64,000 nucleotides of DNA from NCBI GenBank assembly GCA_964414585.1, contig CAYPXR010000102.1, forward strand, positions 24,818 through 88,817, written 5' to 3'. The position numbers and the translations under genes are program-made. Positions 24,259 through 32,151 of the stretch are shown here, one piece after another; the first letter of the stretch is position 1, and each line of letters begins with the position of its first letter. The notes beneath the pieces are model-generated. The model made no database searches, was not told where the DNA came from, and saw only the letters and a program-made list of their open reading frames with translations. The DNA is from DATEMU01 sp964414585 (GTDB taxonomy: Bacteria > Planctomycetota > Phycisphaerae > UBA1845 > UTPLA1).

Positions 24259-26929
24259 AGTTCATTCCCTCTCGTTCCTTCGCGGCGATATGCGCGGGCA
24301 CCGTGATTTCCGGCGTCAGCGCCTCCATGCGTTGCAGAAGTTCGGCGCGATGCCGCAACTCGCGGCCGGTCACAAGTTCCGTCGCCGACACCCGCTCGTC
24401 CGAACGACTCACGGCATCGAGCAGCGATTCCTTGTCATCGGTGTAAATCGTCACGCCTTCTCTGCCACGCGACACCGAGACGTAAAATTGTTCTCGCGAC
24501 GATGCAGGAAACGACAGCGACGACTGGCCGATGAAAACGCGATCCACAGTTTTTCCTTGCGAAGCGTGCGACGTAACGCAATAGCCGTGCGCCAAATGGC
24601 CGTAATCCTTTGATATCACCCAATCGTCCGCCGGTTCTTTTCTCTTCTCGCCGCCTACTTTGCTCACGACCAGGTTGCCCGCGTCATCGAAACGCCGGAC
24701 GGTGAACAATTCCCCGTTATTGATCCGATGCAGGCCGTCAGCCGTTTTGCCGTTTCGCGTCACGCGAAGCACGTCACCCGGTGCAACCGGCAGCACGTCG
24801 CGCTCGAATACTTGGAACTTCGCCAATTCGGAGAGCGGCAGCGGACCGGCACTCGCCGACACTCGATCCCCCTTCGTGAATCCTTTGGCGTTTTGATGAA
24901 AGACCAGCACGGAGTCCGCGTCATATTTCACGGGGTCCGCACGATCCGCTTCCGTCAGATTCCGGTTCTCCAGAATTGGAAGCCGTCGCTCGCCGTCGCC
25001 GAGCTTACCGGTGCGCTTGAGTAGCGCGCGGATTTCGTCCGTGATGCACTGGCCTTCATCGTGCGTTGGCGAAACTACGAGGGCGCTCTTTCCGCGCGAG
25101 AGAGCCGCCACGTAATCCTCAGCAAGCACCTTGTAGCGATCCGTCTCATTGACTTCCCGTATCCAGCCGAGATTGTCGAGTTGCTGGAATCCGTCTTCCG
25201 TCCGCCCTTCGCTTAACGCTTCAACGGCACGTCTGTAATCGCCGGATTGTCGCTTGATGTCGCGGATTTCGGCGGGGACGAGACCGGCTTCCTGTTCCAG
25301 GAGCCGCAGCGCAGCGCCGCGTTCGACGGAGCCGTGTTGTTTGCGGTCGCCGGACAACACTACGCGGGCGTCAAGGCTCTCCGCCAAGTCGAATACCTGC
25401 GCCAATTGTTTCGTTCCAAGCAATCCCGCCTCGTCAATCCAAATCACCTGTCCGCGAATTTCTGCCTGCATCCGCTCGTCTTTCAACAGCCGCGCGACCG
25501 TGTCGGCATTCTCGAATCCATCCTCGCGAAGCACTCCCCGACTGGCAGACGCGGAGGGCGCGAAGGTGAACACACGCTTGCCGTTTTCCTCAATCGCCTC
25601 CACCGCTTCCTGCATCATCGTGGTCTTCCCAGTTCCAGCCGCGCCTCGCACGACGATTACCCGGTCCGACGAACCCAGGACGTGCCGCACTGCCCGGCGC
25701 TGGCCGTCGTTCAGCCAATCGCGCTTGATTGCATACAAGGCATCACCCAGCGGTCGGCAGGTGCCGCGCCCCTCACGGGCGAATGAAATCATTTGCTTCT
25801 CTTCCAATAGCACGTTCCGCGTCGTCGCCAGGCGTTGCCCGTTCCGCGACGCCACAACCAGCCCTTGCGCTTCCACAGCCCGCTCGACCGTTTCCGGCAA
25901 GGCCGCGCCGATGCTGCGCTTGAGCGCTTCGGTCAGGAGCTTGCGTTCCGGCACCACGGAACTACGCTCCAGGCAATGCTCGACCGCCCGCGATGCGGCT
26001 TCCGCCGCGACGTGCCGGTCTTCGCCGATGGCCGCGCTTCCAATGCGACCGGCAACGGTTTGTACTGCGCTGCTTTCATCCGCCGTTAGGCGTGACCGCC
26101 AATACTCGCGCAGTTCGTCGAAGCTGATTTCCTTGCACTTGCCTTCACGAGTCTTCGCCCCCAGCTGGTCTTTCTCGGCGGCGGCGGTAATGCCACGCTC
26201 TTTCGCCTCTTGTTCGATGAGCGCCGTCCGCCGCGAGAACTTCTCTATCGCCGACTTGGGAATGTCACGAAGCTCCCAACCCTTTTTCGTTCGCTCGACA
26301 GGCAAGCCAAGCTCTTCCAATCGGCGAGCAAACCGCGAATAGAACTTCGCCTCGAAATACGGCGCGTCGCGCTTCAACTCCGCGAACTGCCCGGCCTTCC
26401 AGCGTTGTTCCTTCTCGTCCCACGTCGAATTGAACACGAAGCAGTGTGCGTGCAAATGCGGATCGGGCAGGCCATCCACCGGCCGCGCCGTGGTATGCAC
26501 GAACTCGCCCCATACCATATTGCCCGTCGTGCGGTCGTCGTTTTTTCCCGCCGTCCGCACGCGGGTTTTCATTTCGGCTTCCATGTCCTGCATCGTTTCA
26601 TTCACCGATGCGCGGAAGGCGTCCACGATGCGCTCGTCCTTGGTCAGTCCGTACACGATGGAAATGCTCTTCGGGACGTGAAAATTGAAGTCGTACCCGA
26701 CGCGACGGTTCTGTTTCTGCCGTGGCGTCAGAACGCCGCCGGTCACAGGGTTGCGATTGTCGCAGAGGGCATCCCAATCTTTTTGTTGAACGACGCCGGA
26801 CAGGTCGAGGCGCTTCGCGCCTTCGCCACGCCAGAGACCGGTGAGTTCCTGTCCCTCGCTGTAATAGTCAGCCGTCGAATAGTAAGAACGGGCTCCGGCG
26901 GCACTCGTGCTTTGAATGATACGGAGCAT
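24248..26929 (-). CDS. MobF-family conjugative relaxase-helicase
   Basis: An 893-residue TrwC/TraI-type protein. The relaxase domain has two tyrosine pairs near the start (SYYSTADYY, Tyr16/17 and 22/23) and the three-His metal site PDPHLHAH (His158, 160, 162). The C-terminal part is a RecD-like helicase with Walker A RGAAGTGKTTMMQ (about 430-442), WIDEAGLLG, and a UvrD-like end with YCVTSHASQGKTVDRVF. It nicks the origin of transfer, stays bound to the 5' end and unwinds the strand. It lies opposite the rightward cargo block, with the intergenic region 26,930-27,448 as the natural place for oriT. Confidence 0.93.
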   Translation of the reverse strand: MLRIIQSTSAAGARSYYSTADYYSEGQELTGLWRGEGAKRLDLSGVVQQKDWDALCDNRNPVTGGVLTPRQKQNRRVGYDFNFHVPKSISIVYGLTKDERIVDAFRASVNETMQDMEAEMKTRVRTAGKNDDRTTGNMVWGEFVHTTARPVDGLPDPHLHAHCFVFNSTWDEKEQRWKAGQFAELKRDAPYFEAKFYSRFARRLEELGLPVERTKKGWELRDIPKSAIEKFSRRTALIEQEAKERGITAAAEKDQLGAKTREGKCKEISFDELREYWRSRLTADESSAVQTVAGRIGSAAIGEDRHVAAEAASRAVEHCLERSSVVPERKLLTEALKRSIGAALPETVERAVEAQGLVVASRNGQRLATTRNVLLEEKQMISFAREGRGTCRPLGDALYAIKRDWLNDGQRRAVRHVLGSSDRVIVVRGAAGTGKTTMMQEAVEAIEENGKRVFTFAPSASASRGVLREDGFENADTVARLLKDERMQAEIRGQVIWIDEAGLLGTKQLAQVFDLAESLDARVVLSGDRKQHGSVERGAALRLLEQEAGLVPAEIRDIKRQSGDYRRAVEALSEGRTEDGFQQLDNLGWIREVNETDRYKVLAEDYVAALSRGKSALVVSPTHDEGQCITDEIRALLKRTGKLGDGERRLPILENRNLTEADRADPVKYDADSVLVFHQNAKGFTKGDRVSASAGPLPLSELAKFQVFERDVLPVAPGDVLRVTRNGKTADGLHRINNGELFTVRRFDDAGNLVVSKVGGEKRKEPADDWVISKDYGHLAHGYCVTSHASQGKTVDRVFIGQSSLSFPASSREQFYVSVSRGREGVTIYTDDKESLLDAVSRSDERVSATELVTGRELRHRAELLQRMEALTPEITVPAHIAAKEREGMNYDR

Positions 26930-27448
26930 TTTTTATTCTACCATAACGTGTAGTCACTTACACTTGATTTCTGTCACACCGCGCCACCAAACGAAGGAAA
27001 ACTGCGGGTTTGGAGGCCGCCCGCGCCGTTAGTCCGGTTTCACGACGGCGACGCCGACGATGCAATCACGCGCTGCACGGGTAGCAGGCGCTTCCTTCAA
27101 TCGGCGCTCACCCATCACCGGCGATGCGTACCAATCTGATACGCCCTTGCGCGCGCACCGGTGCGACGGCCTGCAATCTTCGCTACTGGTTCTTGTCGCT
27201 TGGTTCGTGTCCGGTTTCGTTCCCTTCTATTTTTGGTCCCGTCCAACAGACACGCGGCTTATTTGATGGACACGTAAAGCCGCCGCCAGGTCGGTCAATC
27301 AGAAAATCGTTTCCCCCTTAAGGGGACCCACCATTTTCAGTTTGACCGCTGCGCTTCGCTTGGCTTCGCCCCCGGCTGTTTACGGCTTTGTTCACCGTGT
27401 CATCAGCCGCGATGGTCGTGGCCGAGTAACCAAAGAAGGAGAACGAAA
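26930..27448. other. Divergent intergenic region, candidate oriT
   Basis: These 519 bases between the relaxase and the rightward genes hold no convincing gene. Close to the relaxase start there is a small inverted repeat GTGTA-GTCACT-TACAC (26,948-26,952 and 26,959-26,963), the kind of hairpin MobF relaxases recognise next to nic. A CCCC-TTAA-GGGG palindrome lies near 27,311-27,322. Position supports oriT; the nic site cannot be read from sequence alone. Confidence 0.35.
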
Positions 27449-27658
27449 ATGTCAGACACGAAAGAAACCAAGCAGACCGCGAAGCTGCCCAGCCACGTCG
27501 CCTACCAGGTGCGTGACCGCGAAGGCCAGAAAGCCTTTTGGACTCGCATCGGCACGGCGTGGGCGCACGCCGACGGCAAAGGCTTCAACGTCCAGCTTGA
27601 AGCTCTGCCGCTAGATGGACGCATCGTCCTACGCGTCGCTTCGGAAAAGAAGGACTAA
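27449..27658 (+). CDS. Small hypothetical protein of the leading region
   Basis: A 69-residue protein from ATG 27,449, with AAGGAG about 7 bases upstream. The sequence (MSDTKETKQTAKLPSHVAYQ, then QKAFWTRIGTAWAHADGKGF, ending RIVLRVASEKKD) has the feel of small conserved proteins of mobile elements that annotate as hypothetical. It is the first gene transcribed away from the relaxase. Function unknown. Confidence 0.65.
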   Translation: MSDTKETKQTAKLPSHVAYQVRDREGQKAFWTRIGTAWAHADGKGFNVQLEALPLDGRIVLRVASEKKD

Positions 27659-27717
27659 CGGCAATCACGCGGGCGGGCCTCACAAGCCCGCCCGCCAACT
27701 CTTGAAAGGAAACTCTT

Positions 27718-28488
27718 ATGACTGACTTACAACACGCACGGCAGGTAAACCCGTTCTATGCCGCACGGCTGAATCGCTATCGCGCACAACGCAGTATCGG
27801 TGAACTCCACCGCGTCGAGAAGCGCGTCATCGGAAATGCCACGCTCTATCGCGCCGATTGTTTCGACGTGCTTCCGACGCTCTCAGGCATCGGAGCCGTC
27901 GTCACCGACCCGCCGTACGGCATTGGCTTCGCCTACCGGAGCTACGACGATGCCCCCGACAAGTACGACGCCATGATGCGCTGTCTTGTGCCCGAGCTTG
28001 TTCGCGTCACCAACGACGGGCCTTGCTTCGTCTGGCAAAGCCCGCTACGCGCGGCCGATTGGCACAAGTATTTTCCCGAGAAATTCCGAATCATTGCCGC
28101 GTGCAAAATCTATCCTGAACGCCGAGGAAAGACCGCTTGCCTCAGTTGGGACCCCATCATCTTCTGGAGCGGACGATCACGCATCCATGATGAGCTGCCC
28201 CGTGACTGGCACTTGGCCGACTTGACGCCGTACGACGGCTACGCGGGCGGCAATCCCGTTCCATGCCCGCGCCCGCTGGTTCAGGTGCAATATATCTGCG
28301 ACGCCGTGCAAGCCGACACCATACTCGACCCATTCATGGGCAGCGGAACCACCGGCGTTGCCGCGATTCTCGCGGGTAAGCGATTCGTCGGCATCGAGCG
28401 CGATCCCGTTTACTTCGAGTACGCGTGCGAGCGCATTGCGCGCGCTATTGACGCTCGTGAAGTGGTTCGCGCTTCCGAATCATCGTGA
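27718..28488 (+). CDS. Orphan DNA methyltransferase (N4/N6 type)
   Basis: A 256-residue protein with AAAGGAAAC upstream of ATG 27,718. The catalytic motif DPPYGIGF (Asp64-Tyr67) precedes the SAM-binding motif DPFMGSGTTG (about 204-213), so motif order is IV then I as in the beta class. A conserved ending, GIERDPVYFEYACERI, follows. Nothing resembling a nuclease is adjacent, so it is likely a protective methylase that hides the element from host restriction. Its place next to ardC fits a leading-region anti-restriction role. Confidence 0.88.
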   Translation: MTDLQHARQVNPFYAARLNRYRAQRSIGELHRVEKRVIGNATLYRADCFDVLPTLSGIGAVVTDPPYGIGFAYRSYDDAPDKYDAMMRCLVPELVRVTNDGPCFVWQSPLRAADWHKYFPEKFRIIAACKIYPERRGKTACLSWDPIIFWSGRSRIHDELPRDWHLADLTPYDGYAGGNPVPCPRPLVQVQYICDAVQADTILDPFMGSGTTGVAAILAGKRFVGIERDPVYFEYACERIARAIDAREVVRASESS

Positions 28489-28585
28489 AGACTGACAAAT
28501 CCGAATGGCGAATCCCGCCGGGCATGGCGGGCTTCGAGTAGTGCGGTCAACACCCCCGCCTTGCAAATCAGAACACCCTCATTTT

Positions 28586-28669
28586 AGCGACCGTGCTCGC
28601 CGTCAAGGTACTACTCCAAAGGAGTCCTCTTCTCCGACGGTTCCACCTTGACTGCGGCGCGCGGTCGCT
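28586..28669 (+). promoter_or_regulatory. Long imperfect inverted repeat with nested hairpin upstream of ardC
   Basis: The left arm 28,586-28,609 (AGCGACCG...GTCAAGGT) pairs with the right arm 28,645-28,669 (ACCTTGAC...CGGTCGCT) with a few mismatches. The 35-base loop contains a second perfect hairpin ACTCC-AAA-GGAGT (28,613-28,625). The stretch lies 87 bases upstream of the ardC start in a 267-base non-coding gap. It could be a folded 5' leader or a single-strand promoter of the Frpo/ssi type known upstream of anti-restriction genes on conjugative plasmids; the latter is inference from position. Confidence 0.5.
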
Positions 28670-28755
28670 GGGGCTTGCCACCTATCGGTTGCAAGGCGGG
28701 CGTGTGCGTCGTTCGCACAGCCGCCGAAAGCCATAACCGATTGGAGGATTCACCC

Positions 28756-29628
28756 ATGCAATTCGACATTTACCAGAACGTCACCGACCAGATTATCGCC
28801 ATGCTGGAGAAGGGCGTCGTTCCCTGGCGTTCTCCCATTCTCGGCAGGCAGTCCGCCGGGATGCCGAAGAATCTGGAGAGCGGCAAGGAGTATCGGGGCG
28901 TCAACGTGTTCTTGCTCGCGTTCACCGCTTGGGCGAGCGGTTACGAGTCGTCGTACTGGCTCACGTTCAATCAGGCGAAGCAGAAGAAAGGCAGCGTCAA
29001 GAAGGGCGAGAAATCGTCATTCGTCATTTTCTGGAAGCAGTACGAGACGACCGACAAGGAAACGGGAGAGCCGATGAAAGTCCCCGTCCTGCGATACTAT
29101 CGCGTCTTCAACGTCGCACAGTGCGAAGGCATCGCGGCACCGGATGCCGCAACTTTCACGCCGACCGACTTCCAGCCCATCGCCGCCGCCGAAGCCATCG
29201 TCAAAGCCTACGCCGATGCACCGGCCATCGAGCATGGCGGAACACGAGCGTTCTACCGGCCGTCAACCGATAGCGTCCGCTTGCCGGAGCCGAGCCGGTT
29301 TGCGTCGTGCGAAGAATACTATTCAACGCTCTTCCATGAACTCGCCCACTCGACCGGCCACAGCAAGCGGCTTGATCGCAAACTCGACACCGAGCCGCAG
29401 CCGTTCGGCTCGCCCGACTACGGCAGGGAAGAACTCGTCGCCGAAATGGCCGCTGCGTTCCTGTCCGCCCATGCGGGCATCAAGCCTGTGACCATCGAGA
29501 ACCAGGCCGCCTATCTCCAAGGCTGGTTGAAGCAGCTTCGCGGCGATAAGAAACTCGTCATCGCCGCCGCCGGAGCCGCACAGAAGGCGTCCGATTGGGT
29601 ACGCGGCGCGCGGAAGCCGGTCGAATGA
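28756..29628 (+). CDS. ardC: ArdC-family anti-restriction protein
   Basis: A 290-residue protein from ATG 28,756, with GGAGG nine bases upstream. The N-terminal ssDNA-binding domain has the signature VPWRSPILGRQSAGMPKNLE and KEYRGVNVFLLAF. The C-terminal zincin domain has the metal site FHELAHSTGHSKRL (about 193-206). ArdC proteins bind ssDNA and protect incoming DNA against restriction during conjugative entry. Clustered with a methyltransferase next to the relaxase, it marks this block as the leading region. Length is typical. Confidence 0.92.
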   Translation: MQFDIYQNVTDQIIAMLEKGVVPWRSPILGRQSAGMPKNLESGKEYRGVNVFLLAFTAWASGYESSYWLTFNQAKQKKGSVKKGEKSSFVIFWKQYETTDKETGEPMKVPVLRYYRVFNVAQCEGIAAPDAATFTPTDFQPIAAAEAIVKAYADAPAIEHGGTRAFYRPSTDSVRLPEPSRFASCEEYYSTLFHELAHSTGHSKRLDRKLDTEPQPFGSPDYGREELVAEMAAAFLSAHAGIKPVTIENQAAYLQGWLKQLRGDKKLVIAAAGAAQKASDWVRGARKPVE

Positions 29629-29654
29629 CCGGCAGCCGCCAGCGTGAAAAAATC

Positions 29655-29684
29655 GCGGCCTCGCCGGGACATCGGCGAGGCCGC
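29655..29684 (-). terminator. GC-rich hairpin after ardC
   Basis: A perfect 12-bp stem (GCGGCCTCGCCG and complement) with a 6-base loop lies 26 bases after the ardC stop. A run of six A residues sits on its left side, so the T-tract reads on the minus strand. It would stop antisense transcripts best and probably also acts as the 3' stem of the ardC mRNA. Confidence 0.6.
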
Positions 29685-29716
29685 AGCGCTGGGACCCCCG
29701 ACCACCGGCAAGCTGT

Positions 29717-29782
29717 AGCCGATTCCGTAGCCAATTAGAGCCAAAAAACGGCTTTACAGAATCGGCTCTAATTGGCTATAGT
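29717..29782 (+). promoter_or_regulatory. fic promoter with two overlapping inverted repeats
   Basis: A 15-bp perfect inverted repeat (TAGCCAATTAGAGCC at 29,728-29,742 with its complement at 29,764-29,778) overlaps a second one (AGCCGATTC at 29,717-29,725, GAATCGGCT at 29,759-29,767). TTTACA (29,753-29,758) and CTATAG (29,776-29,781), 17 bases apart, lie inside. The -10 ends 8 bases before the fic ATG, which implies a nearly leaderless mRNA. The palindromes suggest a repressor site. Confidence 0.55.
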
Positions 29783-29789
29783 TGTGGCT

Positions 29790-30839
29790 ATGATCCGAAC
29801 CGGCTCGCTGACAATCACCCAGGAGATGCTTTCGTTGATTGCCGAAATCGACGAATTCAAGGGCGCGTGGCGCGCGCTGGGCAAGCTCGCGCCGGAGCGG
29901 CTGCGCCAACTCCGCAAGATTGCGACGATTGAAAGCGTCGGCTCTTCCACGCGCATCGAGGGAGCCAAACTCACCGACCGCGAAGTCGAGAAACTGCTGG
30001 GGCGCATCAAGGCCAAGACATTCGCCACCCGTGACGAGCAGGAAGTCGCCGGATATGCCGCCGCGATGGACACGGTATTTTCCAACTTTGACGCCATCCC
30101 CGTCACGGAAAACTACGTCAAGCAGCTTCACGCCATCCTGCTCAAGTTTTCCAAGAAGGACACGCGCCATCGCGGCGAATACAAGAAGATGCCCAACAGC
30201 GTCGAAGCCTTCGACGCATCCGGCAAGTCGGTCGGCGTCGTGTTCGAGACATCGACGCCGTTTGCCACGCCCCGCGAAATGGAAGAGCTTGTCGCATGGT
30301 TCACCAAAGCGACAAAGGACAAGAGCCTCCACCCGCTGATTATCATCGCGGTCTTTGTCGTCGTATTCCTTGCGATTCATCCGTTCCAGGACGGCAACGG
30401 ACGGCTGTCGCGCGTCCTCACGACCTTGCTCTTGCTTAAGAGCGGCTACGCCTATGTTCCGTACAGTTCGCTCGAAAGCATCGTCGAGCAGAACAAGGAG
30501 GGCTATTACCTCGCGCTTCGTCGGACGCAAGGCACGCTTAAGAAAAAAGCCCCGAACTGGTCGCCGTGGCTGTCCTTTTTCCTTCACAGCCTCCAGAAGC
30601 AAAAGAGCAAGCTAGAAGCGAAAGTCGAGCGCGAGAAGATCATGCGCTCGACACTGCCGGAATTGGCCATCGCCATCATCGACCTTGCCGCCGAGCATGG
30701 CCAAATCACCGTGGCCGACGTGATCCGCGTCACCAAAGCGCCCCGCGCCACCGTCAAGAAGCGCCTCACCGAACTGACCAAAGCCCGCCACCTCAAGCGC
30801 AGCGGCAAAGGCCGCTCTACTTGGTACTCGCTGGCTTAA
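29790..30839 (+). CDS. Fic/DOC-family AMPylase-type protein
   Basis: A 349-residue protein. The core motif is complete: HPFQDGNGRLSR (about 196-207). An N-terminal SSTRIEG (52-58) matches the (S/T)xxxE(G/N) inhibitory helix, so it is the self-inhibited class II type. The C-terminus adds a winged helix (ITVADVIRVTKAPRATVKKR), suggesting DNA binding and autoregulation. Fic enzymes transfer AMP or other groups from nucleotides to protein hydroxyls. The target is unknown. It could be a toxin-like cargo or a defence gene. ATG 29,790 is chosen; TTG 29,772 lies inside the inverted repeat. Confidence 0.9.
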   Translation: MIRTGSLTITQEMLSLIAEIDEFKGAWRALGKLAPERLRQLRKIATIESVGSSTRIEGAKLTDREVEKLLGRIKAKTFATRDEQEVAGYAAAMDTVFSNFDAIPVTENYVKQLHAILLKFSKKDTRHRGEYKKMPNSVEAFDASGKSVGVVFETSTPFATPREMEELVAWFTKATKDKSLHPLIIIAVFVVVFLAIHPFQDGNGRLSRVLTTLLLLKSGYAYVPYSSLESIVEQNKEGYYLALRRTQGTLKKKAPNWSPWLSFFLHSLQKQKSKLEAKVEREKIMRSTLPELAIAIIDLAAEHGQITVADVIRVTKAPRATVKKRLTELTKARHLKRSGKGRSTWYSLA

Positions 30840-31162
30840 CCGGGCAAATTATTCCCATCGCACGCAGGACTTTCCCAGGGAAACTGGCTCACAGACTGGC
30901 TGTCAGGATTCGATACGTTCGAGACGAAAGTTCTTACAGGCTTCTCCCCTAACAGTGCCCTGTTAGGACTTTCCCGGGGAAACTCACGCTGAGAGCCGCG
31001 TACGGCGCGTCGAAACATGGGCAATCGCTGCCTAGCTCGGCATCGTGCCGACCGGCAACTTACCGTTCGTGCTTGACGAGCGCACCGCTTTCAACCAGTC
31101 TCGCGACGACAAAAGTGCGCTCACAGCACACGAGAGAATTGACTGGGGCGCGCTCGCCATCT

Positions 31163-31346
31163 TTACACAGGTTCTTACACATACACAAAATAGAGGCTGA
31201 AATATATTTCAACATCAAGTGCTTGCGCTACATGGCAGTGGACTTAAAATCGAATTGAAAGGATTTCTCACTCAATATTGGCATTTAATTATCAATATGT
31301 TACTTAGTTCGATGTCACAAAATCACTCTTACACATTGCTTACACA
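31163..31346 (+). repeat. Two pairs of TTACACA boxes flanking the left core
   Basis: TTACACA occurs at 31,163 and 31,175 (12 bases apart) to the left of the core, and at 31,329 and 31,340 (11 apart) to the right. The same pair, 11 apart, recurs at 35,342 and 35,353 just before the second integrase gene. One-turn spacing and position on both sides of a core are what arm-type integrase binding sites look like. Confidence 0.6.
31239..31255 (+). repeat. Left core repeat of the zinc cassette
   Basis: TGGACTTAAAATCGAAT is identical to 35,240-35,256, exactly 4,001 bases away. GACTTAAAAT is also the anticodon-loop sequence of both island tRNA-Leu genes (31,427 and 36,651). Confidence 0.72.
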
Positions 31347-31355
31347 GTTTTGTCC

Positions 31356-31384
31356 TTGGCTAACCTTCGACCCACCACTATAGC
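31356..31384 (+). promoter_or_regulatory. tRNA-Leu promoter (copy 1)
   Basis: TTGGCT (31,356-31,361), 17-base spacer, TATAGC (31,379-31,384), ending 12 bases before the tRNA. The second tRNA-Leu has the same plan (TTGGCG, 17 bases, TATAGC at 36,583-36,611) with a different spacer. Confidence 0.6.
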
Positions 31385-31396
31385 TGGACACAGCGT

Positions 31397-31483
31397 GCGG
31401 GCGTGGCGGAATAGGTAGACGCCCGAGACTTAAAATTTCGTTCCCGAAAGGGAGTGCCGGTTCGAGTCCGGCCGCCCGCACCA
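31397..31483 (+). tRNA. tRNA-Leu (UAA) with encoded CCA, copy 1
   Basis: Acceptor GCGGGCG/CGCCCGC, discriminator A and encoded CCA (31,481-31,483); anticodon arm CGAGA-CTTAAAA-TTTCG with TAA; variable arm TTCCCGAAAGGGAG. It differs from copy 2 at 36,621 by one base in the D loop (T versus C). The host tRNA-Leu(UAA) at 7,217 is different and lacks CCA. Confidence 0.93.
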
Positions 31484-31535
31484 ACAATATCTTGACAGAT
31501 GCATCTCATTGCAGCCATGTTGCAATTGATCGCAG

Positions 31536-31820
31536 ATGAAAAAATCTTTTGGCATATTATTAGCAGTTCTGTTCCTGCTTGTGCAGACGGTTTCTGTCAT
31601 GCACATGGCGGAGCACGGCTTTGCCGAGCATAAGCATAGCGGTCATACCTGCGAAATCTATCTCTACTGTGACCACGGTAAGCTAGCCGGTGCGTCCACG
31701 ATTGATATTCCTGCCGATACCACCTTTACTAACCTGGCGCCGCTGCCTTTTGCCGCTCCCGCATTGGCGGAGGAGCATCACGATTCCAGCGCTCCCCGCG
31801 CACCGCCTCTTTTCTCCTAA
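31536..31820 (+). CDS. Small exported His/Cys-rich protein (DUF2946-like)
   Basis: A 94-residue protein from ATG 31,536. The N-terminal hydrophobic segment (MKKSFGILLAVLFLLVQTVS) is a signal peptide or anchor. A metal-binding-like stretch follows, HMAEHGFAEHKHSGHTCEIY then CDHGK, and the tail has EEHHDSSAP. The pattern resembles DUF2946-type proteins that accompany metal transporters. A periplasmic metal-binding or chaperone role is inferred from context. First gene of the zinc operon. Confidence 0.65.
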   Translation: MKKSFGILLAVLFLLVQTVSVMHMAEHGFAEHKHSGHTCEIYLYCDHGKLAGASTIDIPADTTFTNLAPLPFAAPALAEEHHDSSAPRAPPLFS

Positions 31821-31894
31821 AGCACACTTTAATTCTTGTAGCGCCTCGTGCTGTCACGAAGGCGTTTGCTCACATTCGCTTATAGGAGAAAACC

Positions 31895-32149
31895 ATGCGA
31901 AATCCATTTTTCGCGGTATTTGCTGCGTTAGTAACGCTTACCTCCTGCACTCCAACCCCAACGCTCGAAGAGCAATTGGCGGGAAAAACCCCCGCCGAGA
32001 AGCGCATTGCGCTTATCGAGGCTTGTCATAAAGAGGCAAGTCTATGGAGCGGTCCGCGCAGATACTCCCATGCCGCGCATATGCACGACATTTGCGATCT
32101 TCTCGCGCAGGAATGCAGTAGCCCCTCCACATTATCCAAAGGAAAATAG
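31895..32149 (+). CDS. Small lipoprotein of the zinc cassette
   Basis: An 84-residue protein with AGGAG about 7 bases before ATG 31,895. Lipoprotein signal FFAVFAALVTLTSC with TSC as lipobox. The mature part is helical with scattered His and Cys (EACHKEASLWSGP, HAAHMHDICDLLAQEC). No family name is recognised. It lies two bases before the outer-membrane protein gene, so it is co-translated with it. Confidence 0.65.
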   Translation: MRNPFFAVFAALVTLTSCTPTPTLEEQLAGKTPAEKRIALIEACHKEASLWSGPRRYSHAAHMHDICDLLAQECSSPSTLSKGK

Positions 32150-32151
32150 CC

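Larger units (their letters stand above)
30840..31396. other. Non-coding region with direct repeats and recombination-site motifs
   Basis: These 557 bases carry no convincing gene. AGGACTTTCCCAGGGAAACT at 30,866-30,885 recurs with one change at 30,965-30,984; each copy contains the palindrome TTTCCC-N-GGGAAA. A small hairpin CTAACAG/CTGTTAG lies near 30,950. From 31,160 the sequence becomes AT-rich and holds paired TTACACA boxes and the left core of the zinc cassette. A GTG-started frame at 31,045-31,200 (51 codons) may be a gene remnant. Confidence 0.6.

Noticed and set aside
31045..31200. 51-codon GTG frame (VPTGNLPFVLDERTAF...) before the zinc cassette
   Set aside because: Composition is protein-like, but there is no convincing ribosome-binding site and its end overlaps the TTACACA boxes. 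It may be a remnant; not called as a gene.
31484..31535. Possible Zur operator upstream of the zinc genes
   Set aside because: No clear inverted repeat of the known Zur type is present; TTGACA at 31,492 has no good -10.
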